Made by a program: the position numbers and the translations under genes. The notes under the pieces are model-generated. The model was given only the letters and a program-made list of their open reading frames with translations, was not told where the DNA came from and did not search any database. DNA of 49,743 nt from Rikenellaceae bacterium (GTDB lineage Bacteria; Bacteroidota; Bacteroidia; Bacteroidales; Rikenellaceae), in assembly GCA_015060165.1 (NCBI GenBank), contig SUZC01000006.1, positions 1-49,743 on the forward strand, in the 5' to 3' direction. Positions within the stretch are counted from its first letter, which is position 1. Every line of letters begins with the position of its first letter. This document shows, one piece after another, positions 8,853-18,087 of this stretch.

Positions 8853-9410
8853 ATGCAAAAGAGTCTTACCCATCCCATTGTAGGCGAGGTAATCATCTCC
8901 TCTACTCGACGTTCGACACGCATATCGCTGTCGGTACGCCCCAATGGCAAAGTCAGACTCTCATTCCCGCCATACGTCTCTCAATCGAGAGCATTGGGAT
9001 TCCTTGAACAGAAGATAGATTGGGTGGTGGCAGCTCAAAAACGATATGCCGAGCGAGCCATTGCCCCCACTCTATCGAAGGCCGAAATTGAGGCTCTTCG
9101 CAAAGAGGCAAAAGCCATACTCCCCAACAGAGTAGCCGAATTGGCTGCCAAACATTCACTCCACTACGGCCGCATCACCATACGAGCCACACGCAGCAAA
9201 TGGGGATCTTGTTCTGCAACGGGCAACATCTCGCTAAGTCTTTACCTGATGCAACTCCCTGAACATCTGCGCGACTACGTGATTATTCACGAGTTGTGTC
9301 ACACTGTTCACCACAACCACTCACCCCGATTCCACGCACTTGTCAACCAACTCACAATGGGGCAGGAGAAAGCACTCGCCCGCGAGTTAAGAAATTACAC
9401 AATAGCCTAA
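8853..9410 (+). CDS. YgjP-like (DUF45) zinc metallopeptidase
   Basis: A 185-residue cytoplasmic protein of the M48-related YgjP/DUF45 family. The catalytic motif HELCH (in VIIHELCHTVHHNHSPRFH) supplies HExxH and a later third histidine ligand. The preceding SKWGSCSATGNISL segment is the family's other fixed mark. The native substrate of this family is not established. It follows rlmB by 12 bases. No terminator-like hairpin was recognised in the 167 bases before the aquaporin gene. Confidence 0.87.
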   Translation: MQKSLTHPIVGEVIISSTRRSTRISLSVRPNGKVRLSFPPYVSQSRALGFLEQKIDWVVAAQKRYAERAIAPTLSKAEIEALRKEAKAILPNRVAELAAKHSLHYGRITIRATRSKWGSCSATGNISLSLYLMQLPEHLRDYVIIHELCHTVHHNHSPRFHALVNQLTMGQEKALARELRNYTIA

Positions 9411-9577
9411 GAGGCAAATCCATCCAATACATTTTTAGTTTATCGTTACAGTGCATAAGAAAATTTGCACTGAGATGTGATCTCTACGTATTATCCTCAA
9501 AATATTCTCGGTTCGAAATTAGGAATAACAAAAATTAATCACTATATTTACCTAACAAATTTCAAATTTTAGCAATT

Positions 9578-10255
9578 ATGAAGAAGTATTTAGCTGAGAT
9601 GGTCGGAACTATGGTTCTGGTCTTGATGGGTTGCGGAAGTGCAATCTTCTTTGGTTGCGGTGAGCCCGCAGAGGTTTTGGCAGTAGCTTTTGCGTTTGGT
9701 CTCTCGGTTGTTGGTATGGCTTATGCTATCGGAGGTATTTCGGGTTGCCACATCAATCCTGCTATCACATTTGGCGTATGGCTCTCGAAGCGTATGTCGG
9801 GCAAGGACGCAGTGGGATATGTAGTGTTCCAGGTTATTGGTGCAATAATCGGTTCTGCAATCCTTTATGCTCTCACATCGACAGGTGCATACGCAGATTC
9901 AACAGCAACAGGCGCAAACTCGTTCGATAGCGCCGAGATGGTACAAGCATTCTTGGCCGAGGTGGTATTTACATTCGTATTTGTATTGGTAGTACTCGGT
10001 ACAACTGATTCAGAGAAGGGCGCAGGAAACTTAGCCGGTTTGGCTATTGGTCTTACACTGGTATTGGTTCACATCGTTTGTATCCCCATCACAGGCACAT
10101 CAGTTAACCCCGCTCGCTCGGTAGGTCCAGCACTCTTTGCGGGAGGCCAGGCTTTGAGCCAGTTGTGGTTGTTCATCGTAGCTCCATTGGTAGGTGCTGC
10201 ATTGTCGGCAGGTGTTTGGAAAGTTCTCAGTTGTGAATGCAACTGCAAGAAATAA
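9578..10255 (+). CDS. aqpZ: Aquaporin, AqpZ type
   Basis: Inner-membrane water channel of the MIP family, 225 residues with six membrane segments and two half-helices. NPA boxes are HINPAITFGV and TSVNPARSVGPAL. The selectivity-filter neighbourhood HIVCIPITGTSVNPARS closely follows the known AqpZ pattern (His, Thr, Arg), favouring water rather than glycerol. The C-terminus is unusually cysteine-rich (CECNCKK). Upstream, TATATTTA at 9543-9550 is a possible variant -7 box. A strong terminator follows at 10275-10306, so this is likely a single-gene unit. Confidence 0.93.
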   Translation: MKKYLAEMVGTMVLVLMGCGSAIFFGCGEPAEVLAVAFAFGLSVVGMAYAIGGISGCHINPAITFGVWLSKRMSGKDAVGYVVFQVIGAIIGSAILYALTSTGAYADSTATGANSFDSAEMVQAFLAEVVFTFVFVLVVLGTTDSEKGAGNLAGLAIGLTLVLVHIVCIPITGTSVNPARSVGPALFAGGQALSQLWLFIVAPLVGAALSAGVWKVLSCECNCKK

Positions 10256-10274
10256 TGTTTCATGGTAATTGGTT

Positions 10275-10306
10275 TAAGAGGAGCCGAAACGATTCGGCTC
10301 CTCTTA
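10275..10306 (+). terminator. Terminator after the aquaporin gene
   Basis: TAAGAGGAGCCGAA and TTCGGCTCCTCTTA form a perfect 14-base-pair stem with loop ACGA, followed by an AT-rich stretch. Confidence 0.8.
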
Positions 10307-10396
10307 TTATTTATTTACTTTACGACGATCGTCCAACCGTAGCAGCAGTGCCTTAATGAGTTTATTTATGGCTCAACTGTACCAAACAGACTACAA

Positions 10397-10430
10397 AGAA
10401 AATCGGTCAGAGAGATATCCCCGACCGATC
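10397..10430 (-). terminator. Terminator after the P-type ATPase gene
   Basis: ATCGGTC (10402-10408) pairs with GACCGAT (10423-10429). On the minus strand a short U run follows. It sits about 30 bases beyond the ATPase stop codon. Confidence 0.65.
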
Positions 10431-10459
10431 TTCTATCGTATGCACGATTTGGCCAAAAC

Positions 10460-13096
10460 CTAATTATCGCGTTTCACAAACAACTTTGCTATCTCGCTAA
10501 CGAAGAATACTCCCAGCGACAATCCCGCGATCCACAACCACTGAGCAGCGTTAAGCGGTACAACATGGAAGATGGTCTGCAATGAAGGCACAAGCATAAC
10601 CACAAGCATCAGACCTACTACAACAGCAATTGCCCCCAGCAAATATCCATTCGACAAAAGCGATGAAAATGCGAATCGCTTACCTGAACGAATACTAAAA
10701 ATGAGAGTCATCTGCGAGAATGCCAGTGTGGCAAATGTCATCGTACGAGCTACCTCAACAGACACCTGCAAGCCTATCATACAAGCACCCAATACAGCCA
10801 CCGCAATAAGCATACTCTGCAATACGATCCGGATGGTAACACCACGAGTCAGGATACCCTGCTTTGGATCGATTGGCTTGCGACGCATAATATTTTTGTC
10901 GGCTGGATCAACACTCAGCGCCAATGCCGGCAAGCTATCAGTCACTAGATTGATCCACAAGATATGAATCGGCAGAAGCGGAGTAACCACATTGGCGACA
11001 ACCGCAATAAAGAGCACCAGCACCTCGCCGAGATTTGTCGATAGCATAAATTGTATAGACTTCAAAAGATTGTCGTAAATACGACGTCCCTCCGACACTG
11101 AGGTTACGATGGTGGCAAAGTTATCGTCCGTCAGAATCACATCGGCAGCCTCCTTCGAAACATCCGTACCCGTAATACCCATTGCCACACCAATATCGGC
11201 CAATTTAAGTGCCGGAGCATCGTTTACACCGTCACCCGTCATTGCCACCACATTGCCCCGACTTTGGAAAGCCTTCACAATTCGAACCTTATGCTCGGGA
11301 GCAACACGTGCAAATACAGCAGCATCGCTGGCATAGTCAAGCAACTGCTCGTCCGATGCCTTCTCGACATCAACACCCGTAAATACTCGATTACCCTCTT
11401 GCATTATGCCCAACGAACGAGCAATAGCAGTAGCTGTAATCTTATGATCGCCCGTAATCATCACAGGACGGATTCCAGCCATACGACACTCGGCCACGGC
11501 ATCACGCACCTCATCGCGGGGAGGGTCAATCATACCTACCATTCCCACGAATATCAACTCCTTCTCCACACTCTCAACAGTCACGCTCTCAGGTAAGTCT
11601 GAGATCTCCTTATAGGCCATTGCAAGCACTCGCAACGCCTCACCACCCATATGCAGATTTTCACTCTCCAGACGCTCAATATCCTGCTGCGTAATCGGAC
11701 GTGGCTGGCCATTTTCGTATATCCTATCGCAGCAAGCCAGCAACTCATCCATCGCGCCCTTCACTGCAACAAGTAGCTTAGAATCGGGCTGTTGATGGAT
11801 CGTAGTCATCAACTTACGCTCCGAGTCAAATGGAATTTCAGCAACTCGCTCAGCCGAGCCATCGAGTTTATCCTTATCAATTCCATATTTCAAGCCCAAA
11901 TCCAAAAGTGCAGTTTCGGTAGGATCTCCGAGGGTTTGGACAGCATCGCCATCGCGACTGATTTTAGCATCGTTAGCATAATTAGCAATACGAATCAGCA
12001 ACTCGCGCGAAGGATCAATCTTATCAGCAGCAAGAAGTTCCCCCTCGCAATAGATATGGGTAACAGTCATACGGTTCTGCGTAAGAGTACCCGTCTTATC
12101 CGAACAGATAACTGTTGTACTTCCCAAAGTTTCAACCGATGGAAGATTGCGGATAATGGCATTCTTTTGGGCCAAACGTTGCACACCAATAGCAAGAACA
12201 ATGGTCGACACCGCAGGTAATCCTTCCGGGATGGCTGCTGCTGCCAACGACACAGCTGTCATAAACATCGTAAGCAGATCGTTTCCATAAGCTACACCCA
12301 CAGCAAATATCAACAAGCAAATAGCTAACGCTGCAATAGCCAACAATTTACCCAACTTATCCAATCGCTGCTGCATTGGAGTCTTTATCTCGGGAACACT
12401 CTGAATCATAGAAGCAATCTTACCTACTTCGGTGTTCTGACCCGTAGCTACAACCACTCCTCGACCACGGCCATATGTCACCGAACATGAGGCAAAAGCC
12501 ATATTCACCCTATCGCCTATAGCTACATCGCCATCTATGACATCGGTATCTTTCTCCACAGGCAACGACTCTCCCGTTAGTGCCGCCTCCTGAATCTTCA
12601 GATTGACAGCCTCCGAAAGACGCATATCGGCAGGTACACTATCACCAGTCTCGATAACCACTACATCACCCACAACCAATTCGCGTGATTCGATGATTAT
12701 CACTTCTCCATCTCGTACCACCCTACAATGTGGGGCGGCCATTCGTTCCAATGCCTCCAACGATTTTTCGGCCTTGGCCTCTTGGCAGACTCCAATTATA
12801 GCATTTAGCACTACGATAACCATAATGATTATAGCATCGGTAAATCCCTCGCCATTCATCACGCCTACTACTCCTGAGACAATTGCAGCCGCTATCAGCA
12901 CAAGAATCATAAAGCTCTTGAATTGCATCAAGAATTTTACCACAAGACTGGTATGTTTTGTCTTTTTAAACTCATTGTAACCATCACGTGCAAGTCGATT
13001 TGCTGCCTCAGTAGCAGAGAGTCCTCGACCTAAATCGGTAGAGAGATTTTCGCCCAACTGTAAAAGGGTTTGGTTATAAACGTTCGTGAATTTCAT
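10460..13096 (-). CDS. P-type Ca2+-transporting ATPase (P2, PMR1/SERCA-like)
   Basis: An 878-residue inner-membrane cation pump. In order: N-terminal cation-ATPase domain, TM1-2, actuator loop with TGES (174-177), TM4 with the calcium-type PEGLP (290-294), phosphorylation site SDKTGTLT with Asp333, nucleotide domain, hinge [11 protein letters not shown], and TM6 [12 protein letters not shown], as in PMR1-type Ca2+/Mn2+ pumps. C-terminal TM segments are complete. It probably exports Ca2+ (or Mn2+); the metal cannot be fixed from sequence. Upstream there is TATTTTTG on the minus strand at 13127-13134 but no matching -33. It is divergent from the DUF1232 gene. Confidence 0.9.
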   Translation of the reverse strand: MKFTNVYNQTLLQLGENLSTDLGRGLSATEAANRLARDGYNEFKKTKHTSLVVKFLMQFKSFMILVLIAAAIVSGVVGVMNGEGFTDAIIIMVIVVLNAIIGVCQEAKAEKSLEALERMAAPHCRVVRDGEVIIIESRELVVGDVVVIETGDSVPADMRLSEAVNLKIQEAALTGESLPVEKDTDVIDGDVAIGDRVNMAFASCSVTYGRGRGVVVATGQNTEVGKIASMIQSVPEIKTPMQQRLDKLGKLLAIAALAICLLIFAVGVAYGNDLLTMFMTAVSLAAAAIPEGLPAVSTIVLAIGVQRLAQKNAIIRNLPSVETLGSTTVICSDKTGTLTQNRMTVTHIYCEGELLAADKIDPSRELLIRIANYANDAKISRDGDAVQTLGDPTETALLDLGLKYGIDKDKLDGSAERVAEIPFDSERKLMTTIHQQPDSKLLVAVKGAMDELLACCDRIYENGQPRPITQQDIERLESENLHMGGEALRVLAMAYKEISDLPESVTVESVEKELIFVGMVGMIDPPRDEVRDAVAECRMAGIRPVMITGDHKITATAIARSLGIMQEGNRVFTGVDVEKASDEQLLDYASDAAVFARVAPEHKVRIVKAFQSRGNVVAMTGDGVNDAPALKLADIGVAMGITGTDVSKEAADVILTDDNFATIVTSVSEGRRIYDNLLKSIQFMLSTNLGEVLVLFIAVVANVVTPLLPIHILWINLVTDSLPALALSVDPADKNIMRRKPIDPKQGILTRGVTIRIVLQSMLIAVAVLGACMIGLQVSVEVARTMTFATLAFSQMTLIFSIRSGKRFAFSSLLSNGYLLGAIAVVVGLMLVVMLVPSLQTIFHVVPLNAAQWLWIAGLSLGVFFVSEIAKLFVKRDN

Positions 13097-13208
13097 ATTT
13101 TATAGAATTTCGATATTAGCACTATACAAAAATAGGTACAAAAATCGAGATTGGCTATAAGCTATGAGTAAAATAGTTAGCCAATAGTGGTTTTTTCTGA
13201 AAAAATAG

Positions 13209-13216
13209 TATCTTTG
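13209..13216 (+). promoter_or_regulatory. -7 box for the DUF1232 gene
   Basis: TATCTTTG is a full TAnnTTTG match, 78 bases before the ATG at 13295. The -33 element is only a T-rich tract. Confidence 0.5.
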
Positions 13217-13294
13217 ATATAGATTTTACCCACAGCACAAGAAATATGGCATTTTCAACGTTATAAGTTGTGTAAACCATTAACGACAACTATT

Positions 13295-13678
13295 ATGAGA
13301 GTACCAAAAGAGATTGAAAAGTATCAGGAGAACTACTCCGAGAGTGGTCTTCAACGTAAAATCAAGTCGGTAGCACGCTGGGCTGGAGCCAAAGTGGTCT
13401 ATGCTGTTTTGCTGCTATACTACGTATTGCGCAGTCCCAACATATCGAAGGCCGATAAAAGCAAGATTTATGGAGCATTGGGTTATTTTATCCTGCCCAC
13501 CGACCTTGTGGTTGACTTCCTGCCGATTGTGGGTTATAGCGACGATTTGGCGGCGCTGATGATTGCGCTGCACGCTGTAACAAGCAACATAACGCCTGAA
13601 ATTAAGGCTCAAGCAAAAGCCAAACTAAGCCAATGGTTTGGCGACAGAGCCCAGAAGAAAATTGACGGTATGATATAA
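13295..13678 (+). CDS. DUF1232 (YkvA-type) small membrane protein
   Basis: A 127-residue protein with the DUF1232 core: LLYYVLRSP, then ADKSKIYGALGYFILPTD and LVVDFLPIVGYSDDLAAL, giving one or two membrane-associated helices flanked by charged ends. The biochemical role of this family is unknown. I start at 13295 (MRVPKEIEKY) because the longer in-frame ATG at 13268 adds nine residues unlike the family. The stop codon lies inside the stem-loop of its own terminator. Confidence 0.8.
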   Translation: MRVPKEIEKYQENYSESGLQRKIKSVARWAGAKVVYAVLLLYYVLRSPNISKADKSKIYGALGYFILPTDLVVDFLPIVGYSDDLAALMIALHAVTSNITPEIKAQAKAKLSQWFGDRAQKKIDGMI

Positions 13679-13697
13679 ATCATACCGCATTTTTTTG
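13666..13697 (+). terminator. Terminator overlapping the DUF1232 stop codon
   Basis: CGGTATGAT (13666-13674) and ATCATACCG (13679-13687) form a perfect 9-base-pair stem with loop ATAA, followed by GCA and T7. The last codons and stop of the gene form the left arm and loop. Confidence 0.85.
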
Positions 13698-13731
13698 CAC
13701 AAAAAATTCCGAAAAAAATTCCACAAAAATA

Positions 13732-13762
13732 TTTGCTAATTCATTTTTCATTTCTACCTTTG
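13732..13762 (+). promoter_or_regulatory. Promoter of the cobalamin-riboswitch operon
   Basis: TTTG (13732-13735), 19 bases, TACCTTTG (13755-13762): a full Bacteroidetes promoter ending a few bases before the riboswitch. Confidence 0.75.
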
Positions 13763-13766
13763 TAGT

Positions 13767-14006
13767 GCAAAAGGTTCCCCAAGCGACCCGCGTCGCAAGG
13801 GGTGAAAAGGAAATTCGGTGTGAATCCGAAACAGTACCTGCTGCTGTAAGTTCCATTCCCTGTCGGCCATAAGGCATCTACGAACAGATGTTGGCCCGAC
13901 ATCTCAAAAATAAGGGAATATATTCTATCGCACTCTTTGCCACTGACGGCCCAGCCCGTTGGGAAGGCGCGATAGAGGGAATAAGTCAGAAGACCTGCCT
14001 TGTGCG
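13767..14006 (+). promoter_or_regulatory. Cobalamin (B12) riboswitch
   Basis: The conserved B12-aptamer blocks appear in order: AAAAGGAA, GGTGTGAATCC, ACAGTACCTGCTGCTGTAAG, then after a long variable arm GCCACTG, GGGAAGGCG, and AAGTCAGAAGACCTGCC. P1 can form between GCAAAAGG (13767-13774) and CCTTGTGC (13998-14005) with one mismatch. It lies directly behind a promoter and ahead of a BtuB/BtuG-type operon, the known setting. Known riboswitches of this class reduce expression when adenosylcobalamin or a related corrinoid binds. The 240 bases between it and the first gene would be the expression platform. Confidence 0.93.
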
Positions 14007-14147
14007 TTATTGGATTTGGGCCTGCAGGTGTACGGGTGAGAATCAAAACTATTTTTATCCGTATATTTTTACGCACAATTGCATCTTGCATAAGGTGTAT
14101 TGTAGGCAGGCCAAAAGTGAATCCTAACCCATCATTTTGGCGCACAA
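14002..14147 (+). promoter_or_regulatory. Putative riboswitch expression platform
   Basis: TTGTGCG (14000-14006), part of the P1 3' strand, has two downstream complements CGCACAA at 14072-14078 and 14141-14147. GGCCTGC around 14020-14024 can pair with GCAGGCC (14106-14112), and ACCTGC of the aptamer core (13993-13998) can pair with GCAGGT (14024-14029). These are mutually exclusive helices of the kind that switch. No classical T-run terminator is evident. The 569-base gap 13679-14246 otherwise holds a terminator, a promoter and the riboswitch. Confidence 0.45.
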
Positions 14148-14246
14148 TACCCCACAAAGCAAGAAGATGTAGGAAAAAGAGTTTTGAGTCAACATTAGTC
14201 ACCTGCTCCCAAGCAGACTAATTGTTAACTTAAAATATTTTTTACT

Positions 14247-14369
14247 ATGGAGAAGAAAACCTACATCCAACCTGAAATCGAGGTTATGGAATTTGCAGTT
14301 GAAAAGGGCTTTGCACAGAGCGGCGGAGCAGGTGAGTCTGACATCGTTGAATGGGAGCAAACTTGGTAA
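14247..14369 (+). CDS. 40-residue peptide, first gene of the B12 operon
   Basis: A short reading frame from ATG to TAA encoding 40 residues: an N-terminal half MEKKTYIQPEIEVMEF, then AVEKGFAQSGG and a Glu/Trp-rich end IVEWEQTW. No signal peptide or membrane segment. It is the first frame after the riboswitch, starts behind an AT-rich leader like other genes here, and ends 33 bases before the next lipoprotein gene. Basic N-terminus, PEIEV-type strand and Gly-Phe-Ala-x-Ser followed by a variable tail recall small unannotated peptides found beside surface-lipoprotein genes in Bacteroidales (from general knowledge, not checked). Function unknown; it could be a real peptide, a leader peptide or a coupling frame. 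Confidence 0.7.
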   Translation: MEKKTYIQPEIEVMEFAVEKGFAQSGGAGESDIVEWEQTW

Positions 14370-14402
14370 CTTATTCATTATTAATCTTAAACTTTTACAA
14401 CT

Positions 14403-16001
14403 ATGAAGAAGTTACTATCGATTATGGCAATTGCTGCGCTTATGGTAGGTTGCAGCAAAGAGGATTCAACAACCGATGTTGCGACTGCGACATTCACTCT
14501 CACAGGCTATACATCAAACAATACTCGTACCGAATTTGGCACTCCAAACGACGAATGGACAAAGATTCCATTCCTTTGGAGCGAGGGTGATAAGATTTGG
14601 TCAGGATCTGAGCAGAGCTCAGAGGCTACAATCAACGACGATGGCTCGGCATCGTTCACATTCACAAGCGAGCCCACAACCACAATCTATTACAACATGA
14701 CAGGTTCATCGGCTGCCGAGGCCAACGTCCCTGCCACGCAGAGCATCGCAAACAACTTGGGCCAGAATGGCGATTTTGGCTATGCAACGGTAGAAGATGG
14801 AAAATTTGCCCTCAACCACGCAACCGCTTATTTGGGATTCTTCCCAATCCTAATTGATGATAGCGACCCCGACGAGAGGGTTCCTATGACTAATGCTAAA
14901 ATCGTCAGCATCACAATCGATGCAGCCGATGGCATTATTGCTGGTAAAGCAAATTGGACGGGTGAGAATTTCTCAACGCCAACAAACGGCAGCAGCAAAA
15001 TCACGCTCAACATCAACGAAGTTCCCGACTATGATAATTTGATATTTTATCCCGCTGTAGTCTTACCTACCAACTTGACAGGTAAAACCATAAAATTCAC
15101 CTATGAGTTATCAGTTGACGGAAAGACTAAATACTACACAGCGACTCGCCAAGGCATAGAACTCATTGGAGGAGTTACTTATGACCTTCCAGAAGAGATA
15201 TTATTATCCCAACTTACCGATTACCGCGAATTGCGAGTACTCACATTTGAGGACAATGATGCAAAATTCGAGAAATATACGCTCGGCTACTGCGGCGCAG
15301 AAATTAACACTTGGAGCAATCTGATTGTTGGAGAAGATGAGCAAGCATACGGAACATCAGGATTAATCTATGATATGAATAATGGCGCTGAATATTGGTG
15401 GCAAGACTCTGGTAACACAGAATTATACCATAAATTCCCATATAATTGGGGTGGATATGGATTCTCGGGTGGAGGTGCAGCTATCTCCCGTCATACAGTA
15501 ACTGTTGATGATTTAAATAACGCAGCGGACATATACCAATATCAGCTAAGTATTACGGCTAATGGCGGCCATAATAACTCAAGTAATTTCTGCGTGGTAT
15601 ATAATGATTCCGCAGTTAACACAGAAGCTAAATCAGAATTATCATTCTCGGATGGTGTAGCTCGCGTTATAGACCATATGTACGTAACAATGGTAGCTCC
15701 AACTCAGTATTGTGTAACTTATGGCAACTCATTCTCAGAAGCCTACGATGAAGATGATTTTCTAAATATTGTCGCAACGGGATATAACGGCGATACAAAA
15801 ATAGGTGAAGTAACATTTGAATTAGCCAAGGGTGCGGATAAAAAAGTTACAGATTGGGCGAAATGGGATTTATCGTCGCTTGGCAAGGTTACAAAAGTCA
15901 CATTCCATATGGAAGAGGCTCAAATTGACGATTACGGCTATGCCCAATATTACAAGACCCCAATGTACTTCGCATTTGACGATGTCGCAGTTCAATTCTA
16001 A
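14403..16001 (+). CDS. Surface lipoprotein, fimbrillin-like N-part fused to a DUF4465-like C-part
   Basis: A 532-residue lipoprotein: signal MKKLLSIMAIAALMVGC with lipid Cys17. Residues about 25-265 have fimbrillin-family features (ATFTLTGYT, R-T-EF, WSEGDKIW, CNN-free beta-rich pattern). From about 273 (YRELRVLTFED) the sequence changes to a lectin-like beta-sandwich resembling DUF4465: WSNLIVGED, YWWQDSGNTELYH, WGGYGFSGGGAAIS, a YVTMVAPTQYCV-type strand, DTKIGEVTFELA, and LGKVTKVTFHME. DUF4465 proteins recur in Bacteroidetes B12 loci, so corrinoid capture is a reasonable guess. The C-part is more AT-rich than the N-part (23/60 against 28/60 G+C in two hand-counted stretches), which suggests a join. 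Second gene of the riboswitch operon. Confidence 0.72.
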   Translation: MKKLLSIMAIAALMVGCSKEDSTTDVATATFTLTGYTSNNTRTEFGTPNDEWTKIPFLWSEGDKIWSGSEQSSEATINDDGSASFTFTSEPTTTIYYNMTGSSAAEANVPATQSIANNLGQNGDFGYATVEDGKFALNHATAYLGFFPILIDDSDPDERVPMTNAKIVSITIDAADGIIAGKANWTGENFSTPTNGSSKITLNINEVPDYDNLIFYPAVVLPTNLTGKTIKFTYELSVDGKTKYYTATRQGIELIGGVTYDLPEEILLSQLTDYRELRVLTFEDNDAKFEKYTLGYCGAEINTWSNLIVGEDEQAYGTSGLIYDMNNGAEYWWQDSGNTELYHKFPYNWGGYGFSGGGAAISRHTVTVDDLNNAADIYQYQLSITANGGHNNSSNFCVVYNDSAVNTEAKSELSFSDGVARVIDHMYVTMVAPTQYCVTYGNSFSEAYDEDDFLNIVATGYNGDTKIGEVTFELAKGADKKVTDWAKWDLSSLGKVTKVTFHMEEAQIDDYGYAQYYKTPMYFAFDDVAVQF

Positions 16002-16025
16002 TGAATTTATGATAAATATCATAAT

Positions 16026-16973
16026 ATGAGGAAATTTTTGTGTATGTTTGCAGTTGTTATGGTTGCATCGTCTTGCAATAAAGACGATGTAATCGTAACA
16101 ACATTTGAAGAGGACTACTATCGTGCCGCGACCGAATCATCTTCGGCCGAGTGGTCAAAAGTATTTGAGTACACCCCTGCCCCCGGGCAGTTTATCGGCG
16201 ATACACGCACCGGAGGTTTTTCGGGCAACGAATCAACCGCGGCCGATGCCGCAGCTTACGCCGAAGAACGACTAAGCAAAGATGCTTATGTATCACTGGG
16301 CGGTTTTGGCGGATACATAGTAGTGGGATTCGACCATAGTATCGACAACCACCACGGTTACGACATAGCCATAAAAGGTAATTCGTTCAGCGGCTCATCG
16401 GAGCCGGGTATTGTGTGGGTAATGCAGGACAAGAATGGCGATGGAGAACCCAACGACACTTGGTATGAGTTACGAGGCTCGGAGGTTGGCAAAAAAAACA
16501 CTCTACGCAACTATTCGGTAACCTACTACCGTCCCGACTCGCCTGAGCAGCCCGTGAAGTGGACTGACAGCGAGGGAGGAAGTGGCGAGATTGACTACTT
16601 GAAAGCCTACCACCAACAACCCTACTACTACCCCGCGTGGATTACGGCCGACAGCTACACCCTAACGGGAACTCGCCTCGAAGCTCGCAACTACGACAAA
16701 TCGGGCAAAGGTACGATGTGGGTACAACCAGAATACGATTGGGGATATGCCGACAATTTCAGCCCGAAGGATAGAATCACCGATTCTTCAGGCAAAAGCA
16801 CAGCTATCAATCGTTTCCGTATAGCCGATGCTATTGACGATCAGGGCAAAACGGTTGATTTGAAATATATTGATTTTATAAAAGTCCAGACTGCCGTAAA
16901 TGCAAAAAGCGGCTGGCTTGGCGAACTTTCGACCGAAGTATTTGGATTCTACGACTACTCAATGATGGAATAG
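16026..16973 (+). CDS. Surface lipoprotein of B12-locus type
   Basis: A 315-residue lipoprotein with signal MRKFLCMFAVVMVASSC (lipid Cys17). The mature part has recurrent marks of a family of 'cell surface proteins' next to btuB/btuG in Bacteroidetes: VFEYTPAPGQFI, YVSLGGFGGYIVVGFDHSI, GNSFSGSSEPGIVWVMQD, an Asp/Asn-rich possible Ca2+ loop DKNGDGEPNDTWYELRGSE, YYPAWI and a C-terminal FIKVQTAVN strand. No enzyme motif is seen. It starts 24 bases after the DUF4465-like gene and ends 22 bases before the propeller gene, so it is in the same operon. Likely outer-face corrinoid binding or accessory role, by context only. Confidence 0.72.
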   Translation: MRKFLCMFAVVMVASSCNKDDVIVTTFEEDYYRAATESSSAEWSKVFEYTPAPGQFIGDTRTGGFSGNESTAADAAAYAEERLSKDAYVSLGGFGGYIVVGFDHSIDNHHGYDIAIKGNSFSGSSEPGIVWVMQDKNGDGEPNDTWYELRGSEVGKKNTLRNYSVTYYRPDSPEQPVKWTDSEGGSGEIDYLKAYHQQPYYYPAWITADSYTLTGTRLEARNYDKSGKGTMWVQPEYDWGYADNFSPKDRITDSSGKSTAINRFRIADAIDDQGKTVDLKYIDFIKVQTAVNAKSGWLGELSTEVFGFYDYSMME

Positions 16974-16995
16974 GCCGACGGAAGAAATAATAAAG

Positions 16996-18075
16996 ATGAA
17001 AAGAACAAAGATTCTACATAACATCTCGCTTACACTCTGCATAGCAATAACCTTGCTATGCAGTTCGTGTATGAAGTGGGAGTATGGCCAAAGCGAAGAG
17101 TTCAACACCTCAGGCGAGGGTCTTTTTATTATGAACGAGGGCAATTTCCAATACGGCAATGCCTCGCTATCGTACTACAACCCTGCGACCAAAGAGATTC
17201 AGAACGAGGTATTCTATCGTGCCAACGCTATGAAATTGGGCGATGTGGCTCAGTCGATGGTTGTGCGTGATAATGTAGGTTGGTTGGTCGTTAACAATTC
17301 CCACGTGGTTTTCGCCATTGACCTATCTACCTTTAAAGAGATTGGTCGTATTACGAACCTCACATCTCCACGATACATCCACTTCATATCTGATGAAAAA
17401 GCTTACATTTCGCAGATTTGGGATAACAGAATCTTTATCGTTAACCCCAAGCGATTCGAAGTTACGGGCTACATAGAGTGTCCAAATATGACAATGGAGA
17501 GTGGCTCAACCGAACAGATGGTGCAGCAGGGGAAGTATGTCTACGTGAATTGTTGGTCGTACCAGAATCGCATACTTAAAATTGACACCGAGAACGACAA
17601 GATTGTAGCTGAATTGGAGGTCGGCATACAACCGACTTCGCTAGCACTCGATTGTAATGGCAAACTATGGACCATCACCGATGGTGGTTACGAAGGTTCG
17701 CCATATGGTTACGAGGCCCCCTCGCTATACTGCATCGATACCGAGAGTTTTACCATTGAAAAACAATTCCAATTCCGCCGTGGTGATGCACCATCGGAGA
17801 TACAGATAAACGGCACCGGCGATAAGATTTATTGGCTCAACAATGACGTATGGCAGATGTCTGTATACGACGAAACACTTCCCGCAAAGCCATTCCTTCG
17901 CTATGCCGAGACTCTCTATTACGGTCTTACGGTAAATCCCCATAACGGCGATGTATACGTAGCCGATGCCATCGACTATCAGCAGCAGGGCAAAGTCTAC
18001 AGATATTCAGCCACAGGAGAGTTGCTTGATGAATTTTACGTAGGAATTATCCCTGGAGCATTTTGTTGGAGATAA
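16996..18075 (+). CDS. btuG: BtuG-like beta-propeller cobalamin-binding lipoprotein
   Basis: A 359-residue lipoprotein (signal ending LLCSSC; lipid Cys about 25) made of repeated propeller blades of the DUF5074/YncE-like type: EGLFIMNEGNFQYGNASLSYY, MKLGDVAQSMVV, WLVVNNSHVVFAIDL, SPRYIHF, YISQIWDNRIFIVNP, GIQPTSLALDCNGKLW, PHNGDVYVADAIDY. The well-studied relative BtuG of Bacteroides binds B12 very tightly and caps BtuB on the cell surface. Here the gene lies 12 bases before a btuB-like gene behind a B12 riboswitch, so the same job is very likely. The assignment rests on fold pattern plus context. Confidence 0.85.
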   Translation: MKRTKILHNISLTLCIAITLLCSSCMKWEYGQSEEFNTSGEGLFIMNEGNFQYGNASLSYYNPATKEIQNEVFYRANAMKLGDVAQSMVVRDNVGWLVVNNSHVVFAIDLSTFKEIGRITNLTSPRYIHFISDEKAYISQIWDNRIFIVNPKRFEVTGYIECPNMTMESGSTEQMVQQGKYVYVNCWSYQNRILKIDTENDKIVAELEVGIQPTSLALDCNGKLWTITDGGYEGSPYGYEAPSLYCIDTESFTIEKQFQFRRGDAPSEIQINGTGDKIYWLNNDVWQMSVYDETLPAKPFLRYAETLYYGLTVNPHNGDVYVADAIDYQQQGKVYRYSATGELLDEFYVGIIPGAFCWR

Positions 18076-18087
18076 ATTGGGGCAATA

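Noticed and set aside
13741..14202. 153-codon minus-strand frame and + frames (13888-14127, 14000-14221) across the riboswitch
   Set aside because: The conserved B12 aptamer blocks explain this sequence; structured RNA often leaves long open frames.
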